Source of the DNA: Thalassolituus alkanivorans
GTDB lineage: Bacteria; Pseudomonadota; Gammaproteobacteria; Pseudomonadales; Oceanobacteraceae
NCBI RefSeq assembly: GCF_020447205.1
Contig: NZ_JAJAEL010000006.1
Coordinates: forward strand, 129,865 to 193,864
Direction of reading: 5' to 3'
Length of the DNA: 64,000 nt
The notes beneath the pieces were generated by a model. That model searched no databases. It saw nothing but the letters and a program-made list of their open reading frames with translations, and was not told the origin of the DNA. Below are positions 51,808 to 62,732 of the stretch, piece by piece. The first letter of the stretch is position 1; each line of letters starts with the position of its first letter. The translations under genes and the position numbers were made by a program.

Positions 51808-54800
51808 TCAGTTGTTCTCTTCACACCACACCCGCGCATTACGGAACATCCGCATCCACGCGCCATCTTCATCCCAGCTCTCCCCTTCAGGACCAGCTGG
51901 CACATAGGAATTCTGAATCGCGCGGAATACCCGCTCAGGGTGCGGCATCATAATGGTCACACGACCATCATTGGCGGTCAGGCCAGTAATACCCTGTGGC
52001 GAACCGTTCGGGTTAGCCGGGTATTGTTCGGTAACATTGCCGTAGTTGTCGACGTAACGCAGGGCGATCTGGCCAGCCAGTTCGTCAATGGCGCTGTCGT
52101 CGGCAAATTCGGCGCGGCCTTCGCCGTGGGCGATGGCAATCGGCATACGTGATCCGGCCATACCGGCGAGGAATACCGAGTCGGATTCCTGCACTTCGAC
52201 CATGGCAACACGGGCTTCAAACTGCTCGCTCATGTTACGCACAAAGTGCGGCCAGTGTTCGGCACCCGGAATCAGTTCGTGCAGGTTTGACAGCATCTGA
52301 CAACCGTTACACACACCGAGGGCGAAGGTATCTTCACGTTTAAAGAAGGCTTCAAACTGGCTGCGCGCCTGGTCGTTAAACAGGATGGACTTGGCCCAGC
52401 CTTCACCGGCGCCCAGTACGTCACCGTAGGAGAAACCACCACAGGCGACTAAACCGCGGAAGCCTTCCAGGGTTACGCTGCCCGACAGAATATCGCTCAT
52501 ATGCACGTCAACCGAGGTGAAACCGGCGCGGTCAAAGGCGGCGGCCATTTCGATCTGGCCATTCACACCCTGCTCACGCAGAATCGCGACTTTCGGGCTG
52601 TTTTCAGAACCGGAAGCCGGTAAATCGGCTGTGATGTCATCATTAATATCGAAGGTCAGCTCAGCGTGCAGGCCAGGGTTTTCAGCGTCCAGCAGGGTGT
52701 CGAATTCCTGCTTGGCGCAGTCGGCGTTGTCACGCAGCGCCTGCATTTCGTAGCTGGTCTGGCTCCACAGGCGCTGCCAGTTCACACGGCTTTCGCTGAG
52801 GAATTCTTCGTCCTGGAAGCTGAAGGTAATCTGGTCGTCGAAGTTCGGCTTACCGATCACGGCGGTGCAATCGCCCAGACCGGCGGCTTCAAACTGGGTC
52901 AGCACTTCTTCCAGATCGTCGCGGCGAACCTGCAGCACCGCACCCAGTTCTTCGGCGAACAGTGCAGCGGCCAGACCGGCTTCGTCATCGGCCAGCAGAT
53001 CCATGGAGATATCCACACCGCAATGCGCAGCAAAGGCCATTTCGGTCAGGGTGGCGAACAGACCACCGTCGGCACGGTCGTGGTAGGCCAGCAGTTTATT
53101 GTCGCTGTTTAAGCCCTGCACCACGGCGAAGAAGGCTTTCAGGTCTTCGGCGTCGTCGAGGTCAGCCGGTACATCAGCCACTTTGCCGAATACCTGAGCA
53201 AAACAGGAAGCACCGATACGGTTCTGGCCACGGCCAAGGTCAACCAGAATCAGGTCTGTTTCACCACTATCCAGTTTCAGCTGCGGCGTCAGTACACCAC
53301 GGGCATCGGTTACCGGAGCAAAGCCGGTAATAATCAGCGACATCGGTGAGGTAACAGCTTTATCGGTACCGGCATCGTTCCAGCGGGTTTTCATCGACAT
53401 CGAGTCTTTACCTACCGGAATGGTCACCTGCAGCTCAGGGCAGAGTTCCATACCCACGGCTTTTACCGTGGCGTAGAGTTTTTCGTCTTCACCGTCGTGG
53501 CCTGCCGCACACATCCAGTTAGCCGACAGTTTAATGTCAGCCAGTTTTGCAATCGGCGCCGCCGCCAGGTTGGTAATGGCTTCGGCCACAGCCAGACGAC
53601 CGGAGGCCGGAGCATCCAGCAAGGCGACCGGCGTACGCTCACCCATCGCCATGGCTTCGCCGGCGTAGGTGTCATAAGAAGAGGTGGTTACGGCAACGTC
53701 AGCCACCGGCACCTGCCATGGGCCAACAAACTGATCACGCGCCACGGTACCGGTAATAGAACGGTCGCCGATGGTGATCAGGAAAGATTTGCTCGCCACG
53801 GTTGGCAGCTTGAGTACGCGCGCAGCGGCATCGGCCAGATCGACACCGGCACCATTAAAGGCATCGCCTGCGGCGTTGCGGCGGCTGGCTTCACGGTGCA
53901 TACGCGGTGGCTTGCCGAGCAGTACCTGCAACGGCAGATCAACCGGCTTATTATCGAAGTGGCTGTCGGTGACGGTTAAATGCGGCTCTTCGGTGGCGTA
54001 ACCCACTACCGCATAAGGTGCGCGCTCGCGGGCACAGATGGCATCAAAGGCCGCCATATCTTCCTGCGCCACCGCCAGTACATAACGTTCCTGGGATTCG
54101 TTTGACCAGATCGCCAGCGGGCTCATGCCCGGCTCGTCGTTCGGTACGTTGCGCAGTTCAAACTTACCGCCACGGCCGCCATCGTTCACCAGTTCCGGGA
54201 AGGCGTTGGAAATACCGCCCGCGCCGACGTCGTGAATAAAGGCAATCGGGTTTTTATCGCCCAGCTGCCAGCAGCGGTCGATCACTTCCTGACAGCGGCG
54301 TTCCATTTCCGGGTTTTCACGCTGTACAGAAGCAAAGTCGAGGTCGGCATTCGACTGACCAGAGGCCATAGAAGATGCCGCACCACCACCCAGACCAATC
54401 TGCATGGCCGGGCCACCCAGAACGATCAGGCTGGCGCCCACCGGGATTTCGCCCTTCTGTACGTGTTCGCCACGGATGTTGCCGTAACCACCGGCAATCA
54501 TGATTGGCTTGTGGTAACCGCGGACTTCACCGTCGTGCTGCAGTTCGAAAGTACGGAAGTAACCGCACAGGTTCGGACGGCCGAATTCGTTGTTAAAGGC
54601 AGCGCCGCCCAGCGGGCCGTCGATCATGATGTCGAGGGCCGACACAATGCGGTCTGGCTTGCCGTACTGGCTTTCCCATGGCTGTTCGAAGCCCGGAATT
54701 TTCAGGTCGGATACGGTAAAACCGGTTAAGCCGGCTTTTGGCTTGGAACCACGGCCGGTTGCGCCTTCGTCACGGATCTCACCACCGGAACCGGTCGCCG

Positions 54801-55713
54801 CACCAGAGTGTGGAGCAATGGCGGTCGGGTGGTTGTGGGTTTCGACCTTCATCAGGATGTGCATATCTTCCTGATGGTAGGTGTAGGCACGGCTGTCAGG
54901 ATTCGGGAAGAAACGACCGGCTTTATGGCCAACAATCACCGAGGCGTTGTCTTTATAAGCCGACAGAATGTTTTCGTTGTAACACTCGTAGGTGTTTTTG
55001 ATCATCTGGAACAGGGACTTGTCCTGATCCTCACCATCCAGGGTCCAGGTGGCGTTAAAGATTTTGTGGCGGCAATGCTCGGAGTTCGCCTGAGCGAACA
55101 TCATCAGCTCTACGTCGGTCGGGTTACGGCCCAGAATGTTGTAGTTCTCGACCAGATAATCCACTTCGTCGTCGGCCAGTGCCAGACCCAGATTCTTATC
55201 GGCTTCGATCAGCGCATCACGACCACCGCCCAGAATATCGACGCTGCTCAGCGGCGCAGGTTCTGCGTGGGAGAACAGGTCAGCCGCAGCCGAGCTGTTA
55301 TCCAGCACCACTTCGACCATGCGGTCGTGCAGCACAGCCGCAGCCGCTGCACGCTCAGCCGCACTGATGCCCTCTACATAGTAAGCAATACCACGCTCCA
55401 GACGCTGAACCTTGTTCAGGCCGCAGTTATGCGCGATGTCGGTAGCCTTGGAAGACCACGGCGAGATGGTGCCGAAACGCGGCACCACCAGAAAGAGTTC
55501 GCCCTTACCTTCTTTAACCTCGGCTTTCGGGCCGTAACGCAGGATACGCTGCAGTACCGCCAGCTCGTTATCGGCCAGAGCTTCGTGCAGCTCGGCAAAG
55601 TGCATAAATTCGGCATACACGCCGCTGACCTGTGGCAGCACTTGCTGCAGTTTGTTCAGGACTTTGTTCTGACGGAATTCGGAAAGCGCCGGTGCGCCAC
55701 GCAGCTCGAGCAT
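51808..55713 (-). CDS. purL: Phosphoribosylformylglycinamidine synthase PurL
   Basis: The 1301-residue single-chain PurL converts FGAR, glutamine and ATP to FGAM in purine synthesis, as in other gammaproteobacteria. A PurS-like N-terminal domain, a linker, two AIR-synthase-type halves ([40 protein letters not shown] and the second half with [13 protein letters not shown]) and a C-terminal class I glutamine amidotransferase with catalytic Cys in LGVCNGCQM and the His in [11 protein letters not shown] are present. Length is standard. The start ATG follows GGAG. It is divergent from mltF, a conserved arrangement. Confidence 0.98.
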   Translation of the reverse strand: MLELRGAPALSEFRQNKVLNKLQQVLPQVSGVYAEFMHFAELHEALADNELAVLQRILRYGPKAEVKEGKGELFLVVPRFGTISPWSSKATDIAHNCGLNKVQRLERGIAYYVEGISAAERAAAAAVLHDRMVEVVLDNSSAAADLFSHAEPAPLSSVDILGGGRDALIEADKNLGLALADDEVDYLVENYNILGRNPTDVELMMFAQANSEHCRHKIFNATWTLDGEDQDKSLFQMIKNTYECYNENILSAYKDNASVIVGHKAGRFFPNPDSRAYTYHQEDMHILMKVETHNHPTAIAPHSGAATGSGGEIRDEGATGRGSKPKAGLTGFTVSDLKIPGFEQPWESQYGKPDRIVSALDIMIDGPLGGAAFNNEFGRPNLCGYFRTFELQHDGEVRGYHKPIMIAGGYGNIRGEHVQKGEIPVGASLIVLGGPAMQIGLGGGAASSMASGQSNADLDFASVQRENPEMERRCQEVIDRCWQLGDKNPIAFIHDVGAGGISNAFPELVNDGGRGGKFELRNVPNDEPGMSPLAIWSNESQERYVLAVAQEDMAAFDAICARERAPYAVVGYATEEPHLTVTDSHFDNKPVDLPLQVLLGKPPRMHREASRRNAAGDAFNGAGVDLADAAARVLKLPTVASKSFLITIGDRSITGTVARDQFVGPWQVPVADVAVTTSSYDTYAGEAMAMGERTPVALLDAPASGRLAVAEAITNLAAAPIAKLADIKLSANWMCAAGHDGEDEKLYATVKAVGMELCPELQVTIPVGKDSMSMKTRWNDAGTDKAVTSPMSLIITGFAPVTDARGVLTPQLKLDSGETDLILVDLGRGQNRIGASCFAQVFGKVADVPADLDDAEDLKAFFAVVQGLNSDNKLLAYHDRADGGLFATLTEMAFAAHCGVDISMDLLADDEAGLAAALFAEELGAVLQVRRDDLEEVLTQFEAAGLGDCTAVIGKPNFDDQITFSFQDEEFLSESRVNWQRLWSQTSYEMQALRDNADCAKQEFDTLLDAENPGLHAELTFDINDDITADLPASGSENSPKVAILREQGVNGQIEMAAAFDRAGFTSVDVHMSDILSGSVTLEGFRGLVACGGFSYGDVLGAGEGWAKSILFNDQARSQFEAFFKREDTFALGVCNGCQMLSNLHELIPGAEHWPHFVRNMSEQFEARVAMVEVQESDSVFLAGMAGSRMPIAIAHGEGRAEFADDSAIDELAGQIALRYVDNYGNVTEQYPANPNGSPQGITGLTANDGRVTIMMPHPERVFRAIQNSYVPAGPEGESWDEDGAWMRMFRNARVWCEENN

Positions 55714-56119
55714 CGGGGGAAAACTCCAACGTAAGGAGGTGGGTCAAAATGAGCGCGAATGATACCGGAGAGTGCCTGCTCACACCAGATTTGTGCGGCC
55801 GACAGGCCAGAGTGGCACGCCGGGCAAAGGCACCACGCGGCTGCCGGGCAAACGGGTTGCTGTAAACATATCAGCGGCCACGAAAAAGCGCTTATCGTTG
55901 CAAAATCAGCAACAGTGCGTTGCTGACCCACCCGGATTCCTGAGGCCTACAGAAAAAACAGAAGCGTTTCAACAGGTTAGGTCACTATAACGACACGAAA
56001 TAGTCATCATTTTGCAAACATAGCCCGCCTTTCGGTTGTTTTTTAAGCGATCAGCACGCTACAATGACCCCAGATTTCAGAAAATGCACCATATTGGTGC
56101 GCATTTACGGAAAATTTGC
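55714..56119. other. Divergent intergenic region purL/mltF
   Basis: About 400 bases with the promoters of both genes. A possible 38-codon open frame from 55749 follows AAGGAGGT but is of low-complexity basic composition. GGCAAACGGGTTGC near 55847 faintly recalls a PurR box but does not fit its spacing. Confidence 0.4.
56036..56065 (+). promoter_or_regulatory. Candidate sigma-70 promoter of mltF
   Basis: TTGTTT (56036-56041) and TACAAT (56060-56065) are spaced by 18 bases and lie about 55 bases before the mltF start. Confidence 0.6.
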
Positions 56120-57559
56120 ATGCGATCTGGCATAACTCGTCTACTATCAACTACCGCGATGGCGGCCCTGTGCTTAACCGCACTGACCGGCAGCGTGCGT
56201 CCGAACAACCTGGAGCAGGTGCGGATGCATGGTGAGATTGTGATGGTAACGCGTAACAGCCCGACCAGCTTTTATGAAGACCGCAGTGGCCCGGCCGGCT
56301 ACGAATTTGAACTGGCCCGCGCCTTTGCCGACCACCTTGGCGTTACCCTTAACGTTGTGGTGGCCGATAATCTGAATGACATTTTCAGCACCCTAGAGAC
56401 AGGAAAGGCGGCCTTCGCGGCCGCCGGTCTCACTCATACCGCCGAGCGTGAACGCTGGTTCCGCTTCTCACAGCCTTATATGCAGGTTACCGAACAGGTT
56501 ATCTACCGCCGTGGCGCCCTGCGCCCGCAGCAGATTAACGACCTGGCCAGTGGTCAGTTAGTGGTCGCTTCCGGTTCAAGCCACGCAGAACGCCTGCGCA
56601 CTCTGCAGCACAGCCAGATTCCGGAACTCACCTGGAGTGAAACGCCCGATCTGGAAGTCGCCGATATGCTGCAGATGGTGGCCAGCGGCAATATCGATTT
56701 TACCGTGGTCGATTCCAACGAATTTGATGTGCTGCAGGCTTATTTCCCCAATCTGGCCATTGCCTTCGATTTAAGCGAACAGCAAAACATTGCCTGGGCT
56801 TTCAGCCACAGCCGTGATGACAGCCTGCATCAGGCCGCGAATGAATTTTTCGGCAATAAAGAAAATGCCGCACTGCTGGCCGGTCTTGAAGAACGCTACT
56901 ACGGCCATCTGGATAAGCTCGACTATGTTGGCGCCAAGCGCTTCCTGCGTCAGACCAGCAATAAACTCGATACCTACAAGCCGCATTTTGAAAAAGCCGG
57001 TGCTGATCACGGTTTCGACTGGCGCCTGCTGGCTGCCGTCGGTTATCAGGAAAGCCACTGGAACCCAACCGCCAAGAGCTTTACTGGCGTACGTGGCCTG
57101 ATGATGCTGACCCGTAACACCGCCCGCGAACTGGGTGTAAAAAACCGCCTCGATCCTAAGCAGAGTATTTTTGGCGGCAGCCGCTATCTGGCCAAACTGC
57201 GTGAGCGTCTGGGCAGCGATGTGCAGGAGCCAGACCGCACCTGGCTGGCACTGGCCGCTTATAACGTCGGTTTTGGTCACCTGACCGATGCGCGTAAAAT
57301 TACCGAACAGATGGGCGGTAACCCGAATTTATGGCTGGACGTTAAAGAAGCCCTGCCACTGCTGAGCCAGAAACGTTACTACCGTCACACCCGCCACGGT
57401 TTTGCCCGTGGTCAGGAGCCGGTTGATTACGTACAGAATATCCGCCGTTATTACGACGTTCTTGTCTGGAATGAAGAGCAGAGCCCAACCTTCAGCGACG
57501 ACGAAAATGCTATGCAGTTATCGTCATCACTGATCACCGTTATTCCTCCACTCCTATAG
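56120..57559 (+). CDS. mltF: Membrane-bound lytic murein transglycosylase F
   Basis: The 479-residue protein has an N-terminal signal (residues 1-25), an ABC-type solute-binding-like regulatory domain (residues ~30-265, from IVMVTRNSPTSFYED to the domain end) and a C-terminal SLT domain with the catalytic glutamate in AAVGYQESHWNP and LMMLTRNTARELG, AAYNVGFGHL. It cleaves peptidoglycan between MurNAc and GlcNAc with 1,6-anhydro formation. The ATG at 56120 gives a normal family start. It is divergent from purL and ends at a strong terminator. Confidence 0.95.
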   Translation: MRSGITRLLSTTAMAALCLTALTGSVRPNNLEQVRMHGEIVMVTRNSPTSFYEDRSGPAGYEFELARAFADHLGVTLNVVVADNLNDIFSTLETGKAAFAAAGLTHTAERERWFRFSQPYMQVTEQVIYRRGALRPQQINDLASGQLVVASGSSHAERLRTLQHSQIPELTWSETPDLEVADMLQMVASGNIDFTVVDSNEFDVLQAYFPNLAIAFDLSEQQNIAWAFSHSRDDSLHQAANEFFGNKENAALLAGLEERYYGHLDKLDYVGAKRFLRQTSNKLDTYKPHFEKAGADHGFDWRLLAAVGYQESHWNPTAKSFTGVRGLMMLTRNTARELGVKNRLDPKQSIFGGSRYLAKLRERLGSDVQEPDRTWLALAAYNVGFGHLTDARKITEQMGGNPNLWLDVKEALPLLSQKRYYRHTRHGFARGQEPVDYVQNIRRYYDVLVWNEEQSPTFSDDENAMQLSSSLITVIPPLL

Positions 57560-57573
57560 CAATAGTGAGTTTC

Positions 57574-57600
57574 GCGGATAAGTTTTTATCCGCTTTTTTT
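57574..57600 (+). terminator. Terminator after mltF
   Basis: Stem GCGGATAA / TTATCCGC with a four-base loop followed by seven T residues; the T-run overlaps the stop of the convergent hydrolase gene. Confidence 0.93.
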
Positions 57601-58594
57601 ATTCCCCGTTCTGAGCCGTCTGCGACGGTTGCAGGAGTTGCTGCTGAGGCGGCAATTCCTGCAGGAATGTGCGCACCACCTGTGCACTGTCATCCGGCAC
57701 TTCCAGCATCGGCGCATGGCCAACATTGGCAAAAATATGGCTCTGGCTGTGCGCCAGGTGCTGCTCAAACACGCCCACCGAACTGACATCCAGCACGCGG
57801 TCCTGCTCACCCCAGAGAATCAGTACCGGTTGCTGAATCTGCTGCAGTAAACGCAGGTTATCGTCACTGTGGCGTGCGGCTTCGGCCACCGCATGAATAT
57901 CGGCAAAGATGTCGGTATTAATCGCATTGCGTGCCATCGCCCGGCGCGCCAGAACATCCGGCGCCGGCCACGGCAGGAACGGCTGCTGCACCATGGCAAA
58001 GTTACGCAGCGCATCGTAGTCGTCCATGTTTTCGACCACCAGCGGATTGCGCCCGCCGTTATCAATAATTTGCTGGAATTCACTCAGATGCGGTGGGTAC
58101 ACACCAGCGGCATCAATCAGCGTAATAGAAGCCACCTGCTGCGGATGCCCAGCGCTGTACAGCAGGGCAATGCCACCGCCCATGGAATTCCCCAGTACAT
58201 GTACGGGCTGAGTGAGCCTGAGCGCGCCAACAAACTCCGCCAGCCAGCCGGCCTGAGCAGCGAAATCGTAGGTCAGCTGCGGGTTATAGGAGCTTTCACC
58301 ATGGCCGGGTAAATCCGGCGCGATCACCCGGTAATCTTTAAAATGGCGGGCAAAACGCAGCCAGTTATCTTTATCGACGGCAAAGCCATGCAGCATCAGC
58401 AGCACCGGCGCATCGGCGGTTTCTGAATCGAGATACACCCAGTGATGACCCGCCACATCCAGCTCATGGCGGTTAAGCGCCGACATCGCGCGCTCGGCTT
58501 TCAGGCCGGTTTCAAAGAGGGTGTCCTGCATTTTAGCGCAGGCGAGTAATTGCAGTGACAACAGTGCCAGCAGCACAAGACGTAAAAAGTGCAT
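57599..58594 (-). CDS. Alpha/beta hydrolase, lipoprotein-anchored
   Basis: The 331-residue protein starts with a lipobox (LLAC, Cys19), so it is probably anchored in the envelope. The fold has oxyanion motif MLHGFAVDKDNW, PDLPGHGES, nucleophile elbow GNSMGGG with serine, an acid in GEQDRVLD and the histidine in NVGHAPMLE. The triad is that of serine esterases and lipases; the C-terminal ~15 residues are Gln-rich. It sits between mltF and tadA on the opposite strand. Substrate unknown; a lipase or esterase of envelope lipids is possible. Confidence 0.85.
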   Translation of the reverse strand: MHFLRLVLLALLSLQLLACAKMQDTLFETGLKAERAMSALNRHELDVAGHHWVYLDSETADAPVLLMLHGFAVDKDNWLRFARHFKDYRVIAPDLPGHGESSYNPQLTYDFAAQAGWLAEFVGALRLTQPVHVLGNSMGGGIALLYSAGHPQQVASITLIDAAGVYPPHLSEFQQIIDNGGRNPLVVENMDDYDALRNFAMVQQPFLPWPAPDVLARRAMARNAINTDIFADIHAVAEAARHSDDNLRLLQQIQQPVLILWGEQDRVLDVSSVGVFEQHLAHSQSHIFANVGHAPMLEVPDDSAQVVRTFLQELPPQQQLLQPSQTAQNGE

Positions 58595-58703
58595 AACGGT
58601 ATTCCCGATGAGCGTTTTAATGATTTTGGGTTGTTGTCGTGAGTAGGAGTCGTTGGTCTTTTTTATTATTTTTGTTCTTACTTTTTATTATTTTTTGCCC
58701 GGA

Positions 58704-59231
58704 CTATTTATCAGCCTCGTCTGCTGCCGGAGCTGCCGCCTGCTTCAGACGCTTTTTGGCTTCACGACGCATGGCAAAAAAGGATGACATCATAGCGGAG
58801 CATTGTTCAGCAAGCACCCCACCCTCAATTTCCATCACATGATTATAAAAAGGCTGTGCCGGTAACTGCAGCGCGCTTTCAACAGCACCGGCTTTCGGTT
58901 CGGTCGCACCATAAACCAGCCGTGCAATGCGGCTGTGAATTAATAAACCGGTACACATGGTACAGGGCTCCACGGTGACATACAGCGTAGCGCCCGGCAG
59001 GCGGTAATTACCGATATTTCTGGCGGCATCACGCACGGCAACCATCTCAGCATGAGCACTCGGATCAAGGCTGGTAATGGGCTGATTAAACCCACGCCCT
59101 ACCACCTCGCCATTCAGCACCACCACCGCACCCACCGGCACTTCACCGGCATCGTAGGCGCGCTGCGCTTCGGCCAGCGCCAGCCGCATGCCCTGCTCGT
59201 CGTTAACAATCTGTATGGCTGAATCTGGCAA
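58704..59231 (-). CDS. tadA: tRNA-specific adenosine deaminase TadA
   Basis: The 175-residue zinc deaminase converts A34 to inosine in tRNA-Arg(ACG). The motifs are HAEMVAVRDA (zinc His and proton-shuttle Glu) and PCTMCTG (zinc cysteines). The start is TTG at 59231, which follows GAGG; the next ATG would remove the conserved N-terminal helix. The C-terminal tail (about 20 residues of Ala/Lys) is family-variable. The tadA-mltF-purL neighbourhood is conserved in related bacteria. Confidence 0.93.
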   Translation of the reverse strand: MPDSAIQIVNDEQGMRLALAEAQRAYDAGEVPVGAVVVLNGEVVGRGFNQPITSLDPSAHAEMVAVRDAARNIGNYRLPGATLYVTVEPCTMCTGLLIHSRIARLVYGATEPKAGAVESALQLPAQPFYNHVMEIEGGVLAEQCSAMMSSFFAMRREAKKRLKQAAAPAADEADK

Positions 59232-59380
59232 AGTGGCCTCGTATTATCTGACTGAAATCGTGAATGGATGGCTCAGGGCGCCGGGCATCTTGTACTCTTT
59301 GCCATTTTATACTCTTTGCCAGTACCGCTGACAGACTCAGCAGGTACAATCAGTGACCTACTAATAACAGGAATAATATT

Positions 59381-59776
59381 ATGTGGACGCACCACCTGAG
59401 CCCGCGCTTTGTTGAAACCGATGCCCTGGGTCATATCAACAACACCGTTTTACCGGTCTGGTTTGAAGATGCCCGCACGCCGCTGTTCCGCCTGTTTACT
59501 CCGGATCTGGATATCAACAACTGGCATCTGATCATCGCCAAAATCGAAGTCGAATTTGTCGGTGAACTGTTTTACGGCAAAGATGTGGAGATCCGCACTT
59601 ACCTCACCAAGCTGGGCAACAGCTCGATGGTGATTGCCCACGAAGCCTGGCAGGAAGGCCGTATGGGCGCCCGCGGCTCGGCGGTGATGGTGCATTTTGA
59701 TCACGACGCCAAGCAGTCGGTGACGATTCCGGAGCCTATCCGTGCCCAGCTGAGCGAGCACTTACAGGCGCTGTAA
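59381..59776 (+). CDS. Hotdog-fold acyl-CoA thioesterase
   Basis: The 131-residue protein is a 4-hydroxybenzoyl-CoA thioesterase/YbgC-type hotdog enzyme with the motif FVETDALGHINNTV, where the Asp is catalytic, and FEDARTPLFR. It hydrolyses acyl-CoA thioesters; chain preference unknown. The ATG follows AGGAA. It converges with the KefB/C-type antiporter gene. Confidence 0.88.
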   Translation: MWTHHLSPRFVETDALGHINNTVLPVWFEDARTPLFRLFTPDLDINNWHLIIAKIEVEFVGELFYGKDVEIRTYLTKLGNSSMVIAHEAWQEGRMGARGSAVMVHFDHDAKQSVTIPEPIRAQLSEHLQAL

Positions 59777-59820
59777 GCGCCTGTTTTATCGCGTCATTCA
59801 GATACAGCCTGAGATACAGG

Positions 59821-61656
59821 CTAGTCCCGATCCCAGGCCTGATCACCACTTTCGGCATCGACCTTCTGGTCGTTTTTCAGTACCTGTTCCAGATCGACGG
59901 CATGCTGGCGCGCGCGGTTAATAAAGGCCGATTCATCGTCCAGCACTTCGCCCAGCGAGCGCACATTCAGCTCATCATGGTGGCGGAACAGTTCCGCCGC
60001 ACGCTGCGCCTGATAAGCGCGGAAGCCAAGCGAACGCAGTGCTTCGCGCCCCAGCGCCAGCGCTGAGTTAAAGGTTTCACGCTCCACATGATCAGCCCCG
60101 GCACGCAGCAGTTCCGCCGCCTGACGACGACCTCGGGCACGGGCAATAATGCGCAGCTGCGGGTAATGGCGGCGCACCACTTCGACGATTTGCAGACAGC
60201 GTTCATGATCGTCGATGGCGACGACCAGCAGCTCGGCGTCGGCCAGTCCGGCGGCTTCGAGCAGATCGAGGCGCGCGGCATCACCGTAAAATACCTTATG
60301 GCCAAAACGGCGCACGGTATCGACCTGAGTCGCGTCGTGCTCCAGAACCGTAATGGCAAAGCCGTTCATACGCAGCAGACGGCCAACAATCTGGCCGAAA
60401 CGGCCAAAGCCGACAACGATAGCCCGCGCCTCTTCCGATTCGATCTGATCGTGCGGGCGCGTGCTGTTATTGCCCGACAGCCGCGGCAGAATCAGGCGCT
60501 CGTTAAGGATAATCAGCAGCGGTGTCGCCGCCATGCTCAGCGCGACCACCAGCACCAGCGGCTCAATCATCGTCGCCGGTAAAATCTGGTTATTACCGGC
60601 AAAGGTGAACAGCACAAAGGCAAACTCGCCGCCCTGAGCGAGGGCAAAGGTAAAGATACCGTTGCTCTGCGCCGACAGACCAAACAGCCGCGCCAGCACA
60701 ATCAGCACCAGCATTTTGATGATGATCAGCCCCAGCACCAGTTCCAGCACCAGCCAGGGGTTCGCCGCCAGCAAGGCGAAGTCGATGCTGGCACCAACGG
60801 AAATAAAGAACAGCGCCAGCAGCAGACCTTTGAAGGGCTCAATCTCCGCTTCCAGCTCGTGGCGGTATTCACTGTTGGCCAATACCACGCCGGCAACGAA
60901 GGTGCCCAGTGCCGGTGACAGGCCGACCAGCTCCATCAGCAGCGCAATGCCGACCACCAGCGCCAGTGCGGTGGCGGTAAAGGTTTCGCGCATACGGGTG
61001 TTGGCAATAATGCGGAACAGATGGCGGCTGACCCAGCGGCCAACAATCACAATGGAGGCCACCACCGCCAGTACCAGCAGGGTTTTCTGCCAGCCGGACA
61101 AACCGGTGTGCGAAGCCGCAGCCACCAGCGAGCTGTCCAGTGCCAGCAGCGGCAGAATGGCCAGCATCGGAATCACGGCAATATCCTGAAACAGCAGCAC
61201 GGCAAAGGCCGATTGCCCGGCTTCGGTTTTCAGCAGTGATTTTTCATTCAGGGTCTGCAACACAATGGCGGTGGATGACATCGCCAGAATCATGCCCACC
61301 GCCAGACTCTGCTGCCAGGGAAAGCCCAGCTGCACACCGACCAGCAGAATCAGCACACTGGTGACCACCACCTGCAGGCCGCCGAGTCCTAAAATAGGCA
61401 CGCGCATACGCCACAGCAGCGATGGGTCGAGTTCAAGACCGACCAGAAACAGCATCATTACCACGCCGAATTCGGCAAAGGCCATCACGCCTTCAACGTC
61501 GTTACCGATTAAACCCAGCGCAAAGGGGCCGATCACCGCACCGGCACAGAGATAACCCAGTACCGAACCAAGACCAAGCCGCTTGGCCAGCGGCACCGCC
61601 ACCACCGCCGACAGCAGAAAAACAAAAGCCTGCTGCATTAAGCCACTGTCATGCAT
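59821..61656 (-). CDS. KefB/KefC-type monovalent cation:proton antiporter
   Basis: The 611-residue protein has the 12-segment CPA2 membrane domain (AVPLAKRLGLGSVLGYLCAG, FLVGLELDPSLLW) followed by an RCK_N domain (AIVVGFGRFGQIVGRLL, LEHDATQVDTVRRFG) and a C-terminal extension with coiled helices. This is the layout of the glutathione-gated KefB/KefC potassium-efflux antiporters. AGGAG precedes the ATG at 61656. It overlaps by eight bases the upstream gene for a KefF/KefG-like oxidoreductase, the ancillary protein needed for Kef activity. It may protect from electrophiles by acidifying the cytoplasm. Confidence 0.9.
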   Translation of the reverse strand: MHDSGLMQQAFVFLLSAVVAVPLAKRLGLGSVLGYLCAGAVIGPFALGLIGNDVEGVMAFAEFGVVMMLFLVGLELDPSLLWRMRVPILGLGGLQVVVTSVLILLVGVQLGFPWQQSLAVGMILAMSSTAIVLQTLNEKSLLKTEAGQSAFAVLLFQDIAVIPMLAILPLLALDSSLVAAASHTGLSGWQKTLLVLAVVASIVIVGRWVSRHLFRIIANTRMRETFTATALALVVGIALLMELVGLSPALGTFVAGVVLANSEYRHELEAEIEPFKGLLLALFFISVGASIDFALLAANPWLVLELVLGLIIIKMLVLIVLARLFGLSAQSNGIFTFALAQGGEFAFVLFTFAGNNQILPATMIEPLVLVVALSMAATPLLIILNERLILPRLSGNNSTRPHDQIESEEARAIVVGFGRFGQIVGRLLRMNGFAITVLEHDATQVDTVRRFGHKVFYGDAARLDLLEAAGLADAELLVVAIDDHERCLQIVEVVRRHYPQLRIIARARGRRQAAELLRAGADHVERETFNSALALGREALRSLGFRAYQAQRAAELFRHHDELNVRSLGEVLDDESAFINRARQHAVDLEQVLKNDQKVDAESGDQAWDRD

Positions 61657-62275
61657 CGGCATTCTCCTGTGACGGGCGGTTGCTGAGGTCGCGCAGGTGC
61701 TGCAACAGCGCCGCACGGTATTCTTCGGCGCGTTCCTGCAGATAAGGTTTGGTCAGCTTGCGGATGCGGTACACAGCAAACGGCTCCAGATAACGCATAT
61801 CACAGAGCGCGGCACTCTGCTCAAAGGGCAGCAGATAGTCGCTCAGCGGACGGCGGCTGATGCCTTCTTCGCGGAAGGAGTTCACCGGCCCACCGGCGGT
61901 AACCGCCAGCCACAGCGCCTTACCCGCCAGCGCCTGAGATTGCTGTTCCTGCTGCACGTTCTGGCCATAGGCAAAGCCAAAGTCGAACACCCGGTCCTGC
62001 CATTCTTTCAGCAAGGCCGGGGCGCTGTACCAGTACAGCGGAAACTGAAAAATAATCAGGTCGTGGGACAGCAGCAGCTCCTGCTCGCGTGCCACGTCGA
62101 TATGAAAATCGGGATACTCTTCATACAGGTCATGCACGGTGACCTGCTCCAGCCCCTGCACGGCCGCCAGTAATTCGCGGTTGCCGTAGGAATGCTGATG
62201 CTGGGGATGGGCGTAAACGATCAGCGCACGCGGTGCTGTGGAATCTGTCTGAGCGCCAGCAGAAGTGGCCTGCAT
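61649..62275 (-). CDS. NAD(P)H oxidoreductase, KefF/KefG-like
   Basis: The 208-residue flavodoxin-fold protein has the pattern RALIVYAHPQHQHSYGN, LIIFQFPLYWYSAPALLKEW and VTAGGPVNSFRE of the KefF/KefG/NQO family. Such proteins bind FMN or FAD, have quinone reductase activity and activate the partner Kef channel. The ATG at 62275 begins just after the yciH-like stop. The gene pair with the antiporter matches kefG-kefB. The name kefG versus kefF cannot be decided by eye. Confidence 0.88.
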   Translation of the reverse strand: MQATSAGAQTDSTAPRALIVYAHPQHQHSYGNRELLAAVQGLEQVTVHDLYEEYPDFHIDVAREQELLLSHDLIIFQFPLYWYSAPALLKEWQDRVFDFGFAYGQNVQQEQQSQALAGKALWLAVTAGGPVNSFREEGISRRPLSDYLLPFEQSAALCDMRYLEPFAVYRIRKLTKPYLQERAEEYRAALLQHLRDLSNRPSQENADA

Positions 62276-62276
62276 C

Positions 62277-62636
62277 TCAGCCACCTGCTTTCTTAACGGT
62301 GAAACCACGCTTACTCAGCTCGCTGACCAGCAGGTCACGCTGATCGCCCTGAATCTCAATCAGTCCGTCTTTTAATGCGCCGCCCACGCCGCATTTCTGC
62401 TTCAGTTCTTTCGCCAGCGTCTTCAGCTCGGCGCCCAGTAAAGGCACACCGCTAACAATGGTCACCACTTTGCCGCCACGGCCTTTGCTCTCGCGGCTGA
62501 CGCGCACAATACCGTCTCCAGCGGGTACTTCGGGTTCGCCGCAACGGCACTGATCCTGAGGTTCGCGACACTCAGGACAGGCACGACCAAACTCGGTTGA
62601 ATACACCAGACCACCGGAAGAAGATTTTTTTGCCAT
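62277..62636 (-). CDS. yciH: SUI1-family translation factor YciH
   Basis: The 119-residue protein is a bacterial eIF1/SUI1 homologue with a zinc-finger-like N-terminus (CPECREPQDQCRCGE) and the SUI1 domain (KGRGGKVVTIVSGVPL, LAKELKQKCGVGGALKDGLIEIQGDQ). YciH binds the 30S subunit and influences start-codon fidelity. The ATG at 62636 is the family's start. Confidence 0.93.
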   Translation of the reverse strand: MAKKSSSGGLVYSTEFGRACPECREPQDQCRCGEPEVPAGDGIVRVSRESKGRGGKVVTIVSGVPLLGAELKTLAKELKQKCGVGGALKDGLIEIQGDQRDLLVSELSKRGFTVKKAGG

Positions 62637-62732
62637 GGGAACACTCACACTGCTATGCGACAGAACTGGCCAATAATGACCGTAAAGAAGCGGCAAACTA
62701 AACCATCCACCGCCCTGACGCAATCACGGATT

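Noticed and set aside
54808-55734. A 308-codon plus-strand open frame inside purL
   Set aside because: It lies wholly antisense to purL coding sequence, has no ribosome binding site and mirrors purL codon structure.
55847-55863. A PurR box upstream of purL
   Set aside because: GGCAAACGGGTTGC has half-site resemblance but the centre spacing differs from the PurR consensus, and the regulator may be absent in this lineage.
55749-55865. A 38-codon frame with AAGGAGGT upstream in the purL/mltF interval
   Set aside because: The ribosome-binding-site-like sequence is good, but the product is basic and low-complexity; no evidence beyond the site.
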